From Sinorhizobium sojae CCBAU 05684 (GTDB lineage Bacteria; Pseudomonadota; Alphaproteobacteria; Rhizobiales; Rhizobiaceae): a stretch of 64,000 nucleotides of DNA. Under the pieces are notes generated by a model that saw nothing but the letters and a program-made list of their open reading frames with translations, searched no databases and was not told the DNA's origin. Every line of letters starts with the position of its first letter. The first letter of the stretch is position 1. The stretch is from the NCBI RefSeq assembly GCF_002288525.1, contig NZ_CP023067.1:1550001-1614000 (forward strand). The letters run 5' to 3'. Shown here one piece after another: positions 1 through 10,150 of this stretch. A program made the translations under genes and the position numbers.

Positions 1-252
1 CGGCATCTCACCGGCAACGGGGCACCCGGGAGCGGTCAGCGTCATCTCGACCTTCACCATCCGATCGTCCTCGATGTCGATCTTGTAGATGAGGCCGAGT
101 TCGAAAATGTCGGCCGGGATTTCGGGATCGTAGACGGTCTTCAGTGCGGCGATGATGTCGTCGCTGAGACGCGCCAGTTCCTCGGCGGGAATGGCCGAGT
201 GCACGATGCCTTCGCGGACATCGACCTTCTCTTGCGTTTGTTCGAGAGCCAT
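1..252 (-). CDS. sufT: SUF-system DUF59 protein (SufT-like), partial
   Basis: The reverse-strand frame reads from an ATG at 252 off the left edge, so only about 84 N-terminal residues are present. They include the DUF59/MIP18 pattern (TVYDPEIPADIFELGLIY and TAPGCP with the conserved cysteine). DUF59 proteins help deliver or assemble Fe-S clusters in the cytoplasm. An AGGAGG ribosome site lies just before the ATG and overlaps the stop of sufS, so it is the next gene of the suf operon. The sufT name is by family and position. The C-terminus cannot be seen. Confidence 0.85.
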   Translation of the reverse strand, partial: MALEQTQEKVDVREGIVHSAIPAEELARLSDDIIAALKTVYDPEIPADIFELGLIYKIDIEDDRMVKVEMTLTAPGCPVAGEMP

Positions 253-261
253 CTCGACCTC

Positions 262-1503
262 CTATGCAAAGAACTTGCGTGCATGTTCGAGCGCATCCGC
301 CAACGCATCCACCTCGGCCCGGGTATTGTAGAGACCGAAGGACGCACGGCATGTGGAGGTCACGCCGAAGCGTTTCAAGAGCGGCTGGGCACAATGGGTC
401 CCCGCCCGCACGGCGACACCGGCACGATCGATCACCATCGACACGTCATGCGAGTGGATGCCGGCGATCTCGAAGGAGAAGATGCTGCCCTTGTTGGGCG
501 CGTCGCCGAAGACCCGGAGTGAATTGACCGACGACAGGCGCTCGCGCGCATAGGCGGTCAGATCCGCCTCATGCGCCCGGATCGCTTCGCGGCCGAGCTT
601 TTCCATGTAGTCGAGCGCGTAGCCGAGCCCGATCGCCTGAACGATCGGCGGCGTGCCGGCCTCGAAGCGGTGCGGCGGATCGTTGTAGGTGACGTAATCC
701 TCCGTCACCTCCTCGATCATCTCGCCGCCGCCCTGGAACGGCCGCATCTCCTTGAGCCGCTCCATCTTGCCATAGAGCACACCGACACCGGAGGGGCCGT
801 AGAGCTTGTGACCGGTCATGACATACCAGTCGCAATCGATATCCTGGACATCCACCGGCATGTGCACGGCGCCCTGACTGCCGTCGACCAGCACCGGAAT
901 GCCGCGTTCGCGGGCAATGCGGCAGATTTCCTTGACCGGAACCATGGTGCCCAGCGCATTCGACATATGCGTGATGGCGATGACCCTGGTTCGCTCGGTC
1001 AGGCACTTGACGAAGTCTTCGATATGAAATGCGCCGTCATCGTCTACGGGCGCCCAGACGAGCTTCGCGCCCTGCCTTTCACGGATGAAATGCCAGGGAA
1101 CGATATTCGAGTGGTGCTCCATGATCGAAAGCACGATCTCGTCGCCCTCGCCGATTTTCGGCATGCCATAGCCGTGAGCGACCGTATTGATCGCCTCGGT
1201 CGAGGACTTGGTGAAGATGATATTGTCGGCCGAAGGGGCGTTCAGGAAACGGCGAACCTTCTCGCGCGCCCCCTCATAGGCATCCGTCGCGGCATTGGAG
1301 AGGAAATGCAGGCCGCGATGGACGTTTGCATACTCGTTGGAATAGGCATTGGCGACCGCATCGATGACGACCTGGGGCTTCTGCGCCGAAGCGCCGTTGT
1401 CGAGATAGACCAGCGGCTTGCCGTAGACCATCCGCGAAAGGATCGGAAAATCCTTTCTGATCGTCTCGACGTCATAGGCCGTCATCGGCGCAACCTGTTC
1501 CAT
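262..1503 (-). CDS. sufS: Cysteine desulfurase SufS
   Basis: 413 residues, a PLP-dependent group II cysteine desulfurase that takes sulfur from L-cysteine for Fe-S cluster assembly on SufBCD. The PLP lysine is K233 in TGHKLYGPSG. The persulfide cysteine is C371 in RAGTHCAQP, the short-loop form typical of SufS rather than IscS. Length is normal for the family. It follows sufD by 11 bases and precedes the DUF59 gene. A second desulfurase of the IscS/NifS type opens the same operon, so sulfur supply is duplicated here. Confidence 0.95.
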   Translation of the reverse strand: MEQVAPMTAYDVETIRKDFPILSRMVYGKPLVYLDNGASAQKPQVVIDAVANAYSNEYANVHRGLHFLSNAATDAYEGAREKVRRFLNAPSADNIIFTKSSTEAINTVAHGYGMPKIGEGDEIVLSIMEHHSNIVPWHFIRERQGAKLVWAPVDDDGAFHIEDFVKCLTERTRVIAITHMSNALGTMVPVKEICRIARERGIPVLVDGSQGAVHMPVDVQDIDCDWYVMTGHKLYGPSGVGVLYGKMERLKEMRPFQGGGEMIEEVTEDYVTYNDPPHRFEAGTPPIVQAIGLGYALDYMEKLGREAIRAHEADLTAYARERLSSVNSLRVFGDAPNKGSIFSFEIAGIHSHDVSMVIDRAGVAVRAGTHCAQPLLKRFGVTSTCRASFGLYNTRAEVDALADALEHARKFFA

Positions 1504-1514
1504 GTCTTGTCCAA

Positions 1515-2792
1515 TCAGGCGTGTTTTTCGAGCCAGGCCGAGATCACGCCCTCAAGCGCCTCGACCAGCGCCTCGTCCTCTTCCAGTTCCTCGACGATCT
1601 CGGCCACGAAGGCGTTAACGAGCATCGCGCGCGCCTTGTTTTCCGGGATGCCGCGGGAGAGCAGGTAGAAAAGCTGTGTATGATCGATATCGATTACCGT
1701 CGCGCCATGACCGCACTGCACGTCGTCCGCGAAGATTTCAAGCTCCGGTTTTGCCGAGAAATCGGCCTCGTCTGACAGGAGCAGCGTGTTGCACGACATC
1801 TTAGCGTCGGTCTTCTGGGCGTCCTTCGCGACCAGGATCTTGCCCTGGAATACGCCCTTTGCCCGGTCGAACACGACGTTGCGGATGATCTCAGTCGACG
1901 TCGTGTGCGGCACGTCATGGCTGAGCGTGAAGGTCACGTCCGTGTGGCCGTCGCCGCCGAGCAGGTTGATGCCGCGGAGCGTCAGGTCGGCACCCTCGCC
2001 GCTCGCGCGACCGTGAATCTCCTGGCGCACCAGCTTGCCGCCAACATTGATCACAAAGAGATGCAACCTTGCATCCTTGCCGAGATCGAACCGGATCTGG
2101 CCGAGATGGGTATCGGACGGTCCCTGCTGCTGCAGGATGATCCAGATCACGTCGGCGCCTTCGGCGAGCGTCACATCGCTGACGGACGAAACGAAGCTCG
2201 GTTCCGCATTGGTCGAGAGATGCCGTTCGATCACCGTCGCCTTGGCGCCGGCGCCGAAGGAAACCGGGAAACGCGTATGCGCCTGACCGTGGCTTTGAAT
2301 AACCTGAAGCTCCAGCGGCACTTCAAGTTCAACGCCCTCGGGAACGGCGATTTCGACTCCGCCGCGAACCAGTCCGCCATTGATGCGCCCTATCGCATCG
2401 TCCGCACCGAGGACCGAGAGACCGGCAGCTGCAGAGCCGTCGATAAGGCTTTCGGTGTAGGAGCGCACCGTGAGGACGTCCGGGAGCCTCTCGATCTCCG
2501 CCTCGCCATTGCGAACGGAAATTACGGACGAACCGGGCACCAGGGCCTCGACAGGATCCGAAAAGGCGGCCGGATCGGCGGCAGGCACCGCACGCAGCAG
2601 TGTGCGCAAATCCGTGTAATGCCAGGATTCGATGCGCCGGGTCGGCAGGCCGGCGGTCTTCAATTCATGGACAAGCGCATCTCGGAGCGAGAGTACGGCG
2701 CCATCGCCCGGCAGATCGCCGAGCTGCGCGGTATAGGCATCGACGAGCGCCGTTTCGGCTGCCGTCATCTTGATCGCCTGTTGCATATTCAT
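1515..2792 (-). CDS. sufD: Fe-S scaffold protein SufD
   Basis: 425 residues of the SufB/SufD family. The C-terminal half has the typical beta-helix segment with SCNTLLLSDEADFSAKPELEIFADDVQCGHGAT and ends in RGIPENKARAMLVNAFVAEI. SufD pairs with SufB and the ATPase SufC to build and transfer Fe-S clusters in the cytoplasm. The start at 2792 has a strong GGAGGG ribosome site. It sits 22 bases after sufC and 11 before sufS on the same strand, as expected for a suf operon. Confidence 0.95.
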   Translation of the reverse strand: MNMQQAIKMTAAETALVDAYTAQLGDLPGDGAVLSLRDALVHELKTAGLPTRRIESWHYTDLRTLLRAVPAADPAAFSDPVEALVPGSSVISVRNGEAEIERLPDVLTVRSYTESLIDGSAAAGLSVLGADDAIGRINGGLVRGGVEIAVPEGVELEVPLELQVIQSHGQAHTRFPVSFGAGAKATVIERHLSTNAEPSFVSSVSDVTLAEGADVIWIILQQQGPSDTHLGQIRFDLGKDARLHLFVINVGGKLVRQEIHGRASGEGADLTLRGINLLGGDGHTDVTFTLSHDVPHTTSTEIIRNVVFDRAKGVFQGKILVAKDAQKTDAKMSCNTLLLSDEADFSAKPELEIFADDVQCGHGATVIDIDHTQLFYLLSRGIPENKARAMLVNAFVAEIVEELEEDEALVEALEGVISAWLEKHA

Positions 2793-2814
2793 TCGAACCC
2801 TCCTTCAACAGGCG

Positions 2815-3570
2815 TCAGGCTGCTGCCTCGATGATATCCGCGTAGCCTTTGGCTTCGAGTTCGTGCGCCAGCGTCTTGTCGCCCGACTTGACGACCTGGC
2901 CCCTGTAGAGAACGTGGACCGTGTCCGGGACGATGTAGTCGAGCAGGCGCTGGTAGTGGGTGATGACGACGACGGCGCGGTCCGGCGAGCGGAGCGCATT
3001 GACGCCATCGGCCACAATCTTCAATGCATCGATGTCGAGGCCGGAATCGGTCTCGTCGAGAACGCAGAGCTTCGGCTCGAGCAGCGCCATCTGCAGGATT
3101 TCCGCACGCTTCTTTTCACCGCCGGAGAAGCCGACATTCAGTGGACGGCGCAGCATTTCCGGCGCGATCTTCAGTTCGGAGGCCGCTTCCTTGACGCGGC
3201 GCATGAATTCCGGCGTCGAGAGCTCGTCTTCGCCCCGGTACTTGCGCTGCTCATTCATCGCCACCTTCAGGAACTGCATGGTCGCAACGCCCGGGATTTC
3301 GACCGGATACTGGAATGCAAGGAAGATGCCCTTGGCCGCGCGCTCGGCGGCATCGAGCTCCAGAATGCTCTCGCCGTTGTAAAGGATATCGCCCTCGGTC
3401 ACCTCATAGTCTTCGCGACCGGAGAGGATATAGGAGAGTGTCGACTTGCCGGAGCCGTTGGGGCCCATGATGGCGGCGACCTCGCCGGCCTTCACGGTCA
3501 GGTCCAGGCCGCGGATAATCTCGGTGCCGTCCTCGGCAATACGGGCATGCAGGTTCTTGATTTCAAGCAT
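2815..3570 (-). CDS. sufC: Fe-S assembly ATPase SufC
   Basis: 251 residues starting MLEIKNLHARI, an ABC-type ATPase of the SufBCD scaffold. Walker A is GPNGSGKST, the signature region is NVGFSGGEKKR and Walker B is LCVLDETDSGLD. The open frame extends upstream to 4218 through sufB in another frame, but that extension has no family similarity. The start at 3570 gives the standard SufC length. It lies 77 bases after sufB. It acts in the cytoplasm, where ATP hydrolysis drives SufB-SufD rearrangement (family knowledge). Confidence 0.96.
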   Translation of the reverse strand: MLEIKNLHARIAEDGTEIIRGLDLTVKAGEVAAIMGPNGSGKSTLSYILSGREDYEVTEGDILYNGESILELDAAERAAKGIFLAFQYPVEIPGVATMQFLKVAMNEQRKYRGEDELSTPEFMRRVKEAASELKIAPEMLRRPLNVGFSGGEKKRAEILQMALLEPKLCVLDETDSGLDIDALKIVADGVNALRSPDRAVVVITHYQRLLDYIVPDTVHVLYRGQVVKSGDKTLAHELEAKGYADIIEAAA

Positions 3571-3647
3571 TGTTCGTCCTCTTCGGAAACGAAGTGTTCT
3601 CTTCTCGCGCAAGTCGTTGCGCGTCGGTTCGATAATTCGTGCGAGGC

Positions 3648-5117
<1,470 letters not shown>

Positions 5118-5270
5118 GTCGTTCTCCAATCTTGCCGGATCCAAGGTCCGGCAGCTTGACAACTCGATGCTGGTTTGCGCACCGCTTATGTAATGGCTAA
5201 AAGGCGCTTTTCACCCCGTTTGCCAAGCGGAAAATTGCTTTTCCGCAATTTCGTCCAAACCTTCCCTGGC

Positions 5271-6437
5271 TTACGCGGCCTCTCCGGTTGCCCGGCGACG
5301 CGCCGCCACTTTCGCGAATACCGTGGCGCATGCCTCGATCTCCGCTTGCGTCGTGCTCTCGCCGACCGAAATGCGCAACGCACCCTGGCGGGGATCATAA
5401 CCCATCGCCGTCAGCACATGACTCTGTCCTACCTTGCCGGAAGAGCATGCTGAACCTGCCGAGAGCGCCACGCCTTCGAGATCGAACGCGATCTGGCCCG
5501 TTTCAGCCTTCAGTCCCGGCAGGGTAAAGAAGGTCGTATTGGCGAGTCGCGGGACCTCCGAGCCGTGGATCACTACGTCCGGCGCATGCTTCCGCATTTC
5601 CGTCTCGAGGCGGTCGCGCAGCGCAGCGACGACAGCCATGCGGCTCTCGATATTGCCGGCCGCCTGCCGGGCCGCGGCCGCGAATCCTGCAAGGGCCGGC
5701 GCGTTCTCCGTTCCGGAGCGATGTCCTTTTTCTTGTCCACCGCCGTGGATCAGCGGAGATGGCATCATGACTTCACCGCGGGCGATCAGGGCGCCCGCTC
5801 CTTTCGGCCCGCCAATCTTGTGCGAGGAGACAATCAGGAAATCGGCACCGAGCGCCTCGATCGACAACGGCACGCGCCCTGCCGCCTGCACCGCATCCAC
5901 AACAAGAAGGCCGCCATGCGCGCGCACGATCCCGCCGATCTCGGCGATCGGCTGGATGATACCCGTCTCGTTGTTGGCGAGCATCACCGCGACCATCGGC
6001 AGGCCCGACTGGCGATCATGGGCGCCGAGCAAAGCTTCCAGCGCTCCGGTATCGACCAGGCCGGCGCCCGTGACGGGAATCTCGCAGATATCTTCGCGCG
6101 CGAACCGTCCGCCCACGCGCACGGCCGGATGTTCGATCGCCGAAACGTAGAGCTTGCCGAGTGTGAGCGGCGTGCGGCCCATGCGGAACTCGGGCGTCAG
6201 AACCATGTTCGCCGCCTCGGTGGCGCCGCTGGTGAAGGTGACCGCTGTCGCCTCCGCGCCGCAGAGCGCTGCCACGTCACGACGGGCGCTTTCGATGAGG
6301 GCCCGGACAGCACGGCCCTCGCCGTGCACGGACGATGGATTGCCATTCACGTCGAGCGCGGACAGAACGGCTTCGCGCGCTTCGCCGAGAAGCGGCGCCG
6401 TCGCGTTCCAGTCCATGTAAATCCGCGCCCTCGGCAT
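5271..6437 (-). CDS. IscS/NifS-like cysteine desulfurase
   Basis: 388 residues from the ATG at 6437 (MPRARIYMDWNATAPLL), chosen for a GGAA ribosome site just upstream. A start at 6446 or 6449 is possible. Group I desulfurase: the PLP lysine is in SSHKIGGPKGAGA and the catalytic cysteine is in the long-loop motif SAGSACSSGKVGQSHVL. It provides sulfur for Fe-S clusters and perhaps other thio-modifications. It is the first gene of the suf operon, 153 bases before sufB, and lies directly under a promoter region with iron-regulator operators. Which sulfur acceptor it serves cannot be told from sequence. Confidence 0.9.
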   Translation of the reverse strand: MPRARIYMDWNATAPLLGEAREAVLSALDVNGNPSSVHGEGRAVRALIESARRDVAALCGAEATAVTFTSGATEAANMVLTPEFRMGRTPLTLGKLYVSAIEHPAVRVGGRFAREDICEIPVTGAGLVDTGALEALLGAHDRQSGLPMVAVMLANNETGIIQPIAEIGGIVRAHGGLLVVDAVQAAGRVPLSIEALGADFLIVSSHKIGGPKGAGALIARGEVMMPSPLIHGGGQEKGHRSGTENAPALAGFAAAARQAAGNIESRMAVVAALRDRLETEMRKHAPDVVIHGSEVPRLANTTFFTLPGLKAETGQIAFDLEGVALSAGSACSSGKVGQSHVLTAMGYDPRQGALRISVGESTTQAEIEACATVFAKVAARRRATGEAA

Positions 6438-6557
6438 GCTTTCCATCATCAAAACGAGCTGCCCATTCCGCAAAATCGGTGCCGTTGCATTTTTCTTGAA
6501 TTTTCCGCGCCGCTTGCCTTAAGAGACGAAGCACATGGCGGAATGCCCGCACCGAAG

Positions 6558-6607
6558 TTTTGAACGGTTCTAAAGTGGGTTCTAGAAAAGCTGACTCGTT
6601 TCGTCAA
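6558..6607 (-). promoter_or_regulatory. suf operon promoter with IRO (RirA) and Irr-like operators
   Basis: Reading the reverse strand, TTGACG (6602-6607) and TAGAAC (6579-6584) are 17 bases apart and could be -35 and -10 boxes for the suf operon. TGA-N9-TCA (6592-6606), the IRO motif bound by RirA in rhizobia, overlaps the -35. The perfect palindrome TTCTAGAA (6580-6587) covers the -10. TTTTGAACGGTTCTAAA (6558-6574), a near-perfect inverted repeat of the Irr/ICE type, lies just downstream. This suggests repression of Fe-S synthesis genes by both iron regulators. It is a motif match only. Confidence 0.65.
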
Positions 6608-6661
6608 GACAGATCGGCACCAAGAGCCGCGATTTGAACCAGAAACATCCCCGGAGAGCCA

Positions 6662-7339
6662 ATGCCCGAAATTATTTTCAACGGACCGGCTGGTCGCCTC
6701 GAAGGCCGTTATCAGCCTTCGAAGCAGAAGAGCGCACCGATTGCGATCATCCTGCATCCGCATCCGCAGTTCGGCGGAACGATGAACAACCAGATCGTCT
6801 ATCAGCTCTTTTACATGTTTCAGAAGCGCGGCTTCACCACTCTGCGCTTCAACTTTCGTGGCATCGGCCGCAGCCAGGGCGAATTCGATCACGGCGCCGG
6901 CGAGCTTTCGGACGCCGCCTCGGCGCTCGACTGGGTGCAGAGCCTGCATCCGGATTCGAAGAGCTGCTGGGTGGCCGGCTATTCCTTCGGCGCCTGGATC
7001 GGCATGCAGCTTCTGATGCGCCGGCCGGAGATCGAGGGCTTCCTCGCCGTCGCGCCGCAGCCGAATATTTACGACTTCTCGTTCCTTGCACCCTGCCCGT
7101 CTTCCGGCCTGATCATCAATGGCGACGCCGATAAGGTCGCGCCCGAGAAGGATGTGAACGGGCTCGTCGAGAAGTTGAAGTCGCAGAAGGGCATCCTCAT
7201 TACCCACCGTACGGTCGCCGGTGCGAACCATTTCTTCAACAGCCAGATCGAAACCCTGATGGCGGAATGCGAAGACTATCTCGACCGCCGGCTCAACGGC
7301 GAACTGGTGCCGGAGCCCGCCGCAAAGCGTATCCGCTGA
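6662..7339 (+). CDS. Alpha/beta hydrolase (COG2945-like)
   Basis: 225 residues beginning MPEIIFNGPAGRLEGRY after a GGAGAG ribosome site. It has the ILHPHPQFGGTMNN block and the nucleophile elbow GYSFGAWIG, with a late acidic NGDADKV and histidine ANHFF completing a Ser-Asp-His triad. These are small cytoplasmic serine hydrolases of unknown substrate that are widely conserved next to suf genes in Rhizobiaceae (from general knowledge). It is divergent from the suf operon and shares the intergenic region with its iron-type operators. Confidence 0.85.
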   Translation: MPEIIFNGPAGRLEGRYQPSKQKSAPIAIILHPHPQFGGTMNNQIVYQLFYMFQKRGFTTLRFNFRGIGRSQGEFDHGAGELSDAASALDWVQSLHPDSKSCWVAGYSFGAWIGMQLLMRRPEIEGFLAVAPQPNIYDFSFLAPCPSSGLIINGDADKVAPEKDVNGLVEKLKSQKGILITHRTVAGANHFFNSQIETLMAECEDYLDRRLNGELVPEPAAKRIR

Positions 7340-7362
7340 ACCACATCGGCTCGTTCGAACGG

Positions 7363-7403
7363 AAGGCCCGGAAATCGAAAGCGGTTTCCGGGCCTTCTTC
7401 GTT
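7363..7403 (+). terminator. Rho-independent-like terminator
   Basis: A perfect 12-base stem, AAGGCCCGGAAA paired with TTTCCGGGCCTT (7363-7374 with 7385-7396), has a 10-base loop and is followed by CTTCGTTT. It lies 24 bases after the hydrolase stop and just before a RIME copy. The T-rich tail is weak. Confidence 0.6.
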
Positions 7404-7410
7404 TCGGCAA

Positions 7411-7510
7411 CAGCGCCGCGCGTCTTTTCAGACGCGCAAGGTCGCTATAACGCTGTGAATCTGCGCATCGAGCTTTCCGAACATTCGGTCCGTACTTTGG
7501 GCCCATGCGC
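7411..7510. repeat. RIME copy 1 (full, reverse orientation)
   Basis: About 100 bases made of two imperfect palindromes, beginning CAGCGCCGCGCGTC and ending near GGGCCCATGCGC. It matches the other RIME copies in this window. RIME elements are short mosaic intergenic repeats of rhizobia. It lies between the convergent hydrolase and diguanylate cyclase genes. Confidence 0.85.
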
Positions 7511-7522
7511 GAGACGAAAGGA

Positions 7523-8722
7523 TCAGGAGTTCCCCGCCCGCCGTGAAGCCGAGGCAGCGAAGAGGCGCACGGGCGGTTCGGCGCATTCCACGCGGTTCCT
7601 TCCGCCCGTCTTGGCGGCATAGAGCACCTTGTCGGCGCGGTGCAGCGCTGCCTCCAATGTCTCTTCCGCCATGACGGTGGCGACGCCGAAACTTGCGGTA
7701 ACCCTGACGCTTTCCGCAAGACCGTCGATGCGTGCCGAGGCCAGCGCGGCGCGCATACCATGCGCAAGCACGCGCGCTTCCGCCATGCCGAACCGCGGCA
7801 AAAACACGGCAAATTCCTCCCCGCCAAGGCGCCCCGGCACCGCCATGCCTGGCAGGAGATCAGTAAGCACGTGGGAGAGTTGGCGGATCACCTGGTCGCC
7901 GGCATGGTGGCCGTAAGTGTCGTTGACCAGTTTGAAGCGATCGAGATCGATGAGGATCATGGTGCCGGGACCGTCCTCCCCGTCCTCCCGCAGGAATGGA
8001 GCCACGCGTTCCATGAAGCCGCGGCGATTATAAAGGCCGGAAAGCGGGTCCAGTTCCGAACTGGCGCGCGCCTCGTCGATGATCTCCTTGACCAGGACGC
8101 CAAGCATCGCCACGCCGGTCGCCACGATCAGCATGGCGCCCAAAGCCTGCGAGATCAGCGCGAAAGTGCTTGTGAGATAATCCGCTGCGGTTGTACCTGA
8201 TCCGGCGGCGATCGCAGCGTAGATCTTTACCAGGTAATAGATCGCACTGAGGGTAAGGAGCCAGAACAGGATTTTGTCCGCCTGCGACCGTCGCTCGGAG
8301 CGTAGGACGGTCGCGGCGGACGAGGCCTGAATGACACAGAACGGCATTTGATAGAAAAAAGCGTGCTGCAATGTTCCACGCGGCAGGTCGTAGATCATCA
8401 GGTCCAGGGCCACGCAAGCGGCGAAGAAGACAGCCAGGTGCGGCAGCTTCGCCGGCACCTCATAAAAGAGCCCGAGTGCGAAGCGGATCAAAAGAAAGCC
8501 GCCTAGGACGCTGGCAAAGGCGCCAACCGCGAAAAACTTCGGCACTGGCGTAAATGGCAGAACGGATTCGAACACGGCCGAAAGGGACGCCACTGCAAAG
8601 CCGGCGGCGCACCAGATCGCCGGCAGCCTTGCCTGGCTCTTTGCCGCAATGACGAGGAATGCCACGACGAAGACCTGGGCAATGATGAAGTTCACGGCCA
8701 GAAGGGAAATCGCACCACCCAT
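7523..8722 (-). CDS. Membrane diguanylate cyclase (GGDEF)
   Basis: 399 residues. The first ~215 hold about six to seven hydrophobic segments with no recognised sensory family. Residues ~222-385 form a GGDEF domain with DPLSGLYNRRGF, the metal-binding IDLDRFK and the active-site GGEEF at 300-304, so the enzyme should make c-di-GMP from GTP at the inner membrane. The RxxD inhibitory site expected just before GGEEF is absent (PGMAVPGRLGGEEF), so product inhibition of the usual kind is unlikely. It is a single gene, with no EAL domain in the protein and no EAL gene recognised in the window. A PilZ effector gene lies at 44.8 kb. Confidence 0.92.
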   Translation of the reverse strand: MGGAISLLAVNFIIAQVFVVAFLVIAAKSQARLPAIWCAAGFAVASLSAVFESVLPFTPVPKFFAVGAFASVLGGFLLIRFALGLFYEVPAKLPHLAVFFAACVALDLMIYDLPRGTLQHAFFYQMPFCVIQASSAATVLRSERRSQADKILFWLLTLSAIYYLVKIYAAIAAGSGTTAADYLTSTFALISQALGAMLIVATGVAMLGVLVKEIIDEARASSELDPLSGLYNRRGFMERVAPFLREDGEDGPGTMILIDLDRFKLVNDTYGHHAGDQVIRQLSHVLTDLLPGMAVPGRLGGEEFAVFLPRFGMAEARVLAHGMRAALASARIDGLAESVRVTASFGVATVMAEETLEAALHRADKVLYAAKTGGRNRVECAEPPVRLFAASASRRAGNS

Positions 8723-8839
8723 CGACAGAATCCGAAAACTCCCGGTAGCAGGTCAATCGACCTGCAAAAAGCTGTGTTGCACAACGGGACGCAGGTTAGC
8801 GGCCGAGCACGAAGAAAACATTAAGCCGCCTTGGGAATA

Positions 8840-9994
8840 TCAAGACTTGAACTCCCACAGGCTTGCCGGCTTGGCCGCCATCCGTCCGCCGCTCACCGGC
8901 CGTTTGACGCCTGTCGTGCCGGGATAGCTCAAGGGCAGGCCGCGTAGCGACCGCACGGCGAGATAGGCCCAGGCTTCAGCCTCCATCGAATCGCCATTGA
9001 GTTCCAGCGCCTCTGCGGCAAAGACGCGTCCGCCCGCCTTCTCGGCAAGCGCGCCGAGGTCGCGCATCACGACGGGATTGAGGCGGCCACCGCCGCAGAC
9101 GATGTAGGTCGCGGGCTTTGAAGGCAAGTGGCAGGAGGAGCGAACGATCGCTGCTGCCGTCACATGCGCCAGGGTGCGGGCGCCATCTTCGAGGCTTGCA
9201 TCGGTCGGCGCCAGCGGCGCAAAGTCGTTGCGGTCAAGTGAGCGGCGCTTCTTTGCCGTGAAGAATGGATGCGAAAGGTAGCGGTCGACAAGCTGCGGCA
9301 GAATCGTCCCTTCGCTTGCGATCATGCCGCCCTGGTCGAAGGGTATTCCGGCATGCGCCTCCACCCACTGATCGATCAGCGCATTGCCCGGGCCGCTGTC
9401 ATAGGCGACGATTTCTTCGCCCGCGCCGATGAAAGTGAGATTGGAAATGCCGCCTATGTTGACGAAGACGATAGGCGCGTCGATCCCTTGCCTCTCGGTT
9501 AGTCCGCGCGCAAGCACCGCATGATAGGCCGGGATGAGCGGAGCCCCCTGACCGCCATGGACCATATCGTTTGCACGCATGTCGTAGACAACGTCGATGC
9601 CCGTTTCCCGCGCCAGCATCTCCCCGTCGCCGATCTGCACCGTCAAAGCCTCATCCGGGCGGTGCAGGACCGTCTGTCCATGAAACCCGACCACATCGAC
9701 ATTTTCAGACAAGAGATTATTTTCACGCAGGAATGTCCTGACGGCATCGGCATGCCGCAACGTCAGGTCCCGCTCGAGTTCGGCGAGTCTGCCTGGCCGC
9801 TCCTGCCTCTTCACGATCGAGCGCGCGTCGTCCAGCCCTTGCTTCAGGCGCTGTCGGAAGTTGGGATCATAGGCAAAGCCGGTGGAGGGGCCCCGTTCGA
9901 CGATACTGTCGCCGTCGGTCTTGATGAGGGCGACATCTATGCCGTCCATGCTCGTGCCGCTCATAAGCCCGATCGCGGTCAACACCCTGCCCAA
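8840..9994 (-). CDS. anmK: Anhydro-N-acetylmuramic acid kinase
   Basis: About 384 residues. Family marks are [14 protein letters not shown] at the start, [14 protein letters not shown] with the catalytic aspartate, NIGGISNLT and [12 protein letters not shown]. AnmK cleaves and phosphorylates 1,6-anhydro-MurNAc during cell-wall recycling, giving MurNAc-6-phosphate. Start choice: an AGGAG sequence is 6 bases before a TTG at 9994. A GTG at 9985 and an ATG at 10057 are also in frame, while the ATG at 9964 would cut into the ATP-binding motif. The longer upstream frame runs antisense to tyrS and is not coding. Confidence 0.92.
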   Translation of the reverse strand: MGRVLTAIGLMSGTSMDGIDVALIKTDGDSIVERGPSTGFAYDPNFRQRLKQGLDDARSIVKRQERPGRLAELERDLTLRHADAVRTFLRENNLLSENVDVVGFHGQTVLHRPDEALTVQIGDGEMLARETGIDVVYDMRANDMVHGGQGAPLIPAYHAVLARGLTERQGIDAPIVFVNIGGISNLTFIGAGEEIVAYDSGPGNALIDQWVEAHAGIPFDQGGMIASEGTILPQLVDRYLSHPFFTAKKRRSLDRNDFAPLAPTDASLEDGARTLAHVTAAAIVRSSCHLPSKPATYIVCGGGRLNPVVMRDLGALAEKAGGRVFAAEALELNGDSMEAEAWAYLAVRSLRGLPLSYPGTTGVKRPVSGGRMAAKPASLWEFKS

Positions 9995-10150
9995 TTGAAT
10001 CTCCTCACGACGCTCGAGAATCGGAGGCGCGCAATGCTCCCTCGGTTCCCCGTTCATAGCAAAACGCGGTCCGCGCAAACACGTGCACTTTCGATAAAAC
10101 AGTGCTAAAGGCCGGCCCGAAACGTCATAACAAGCCGAAAGAGACAGCTT

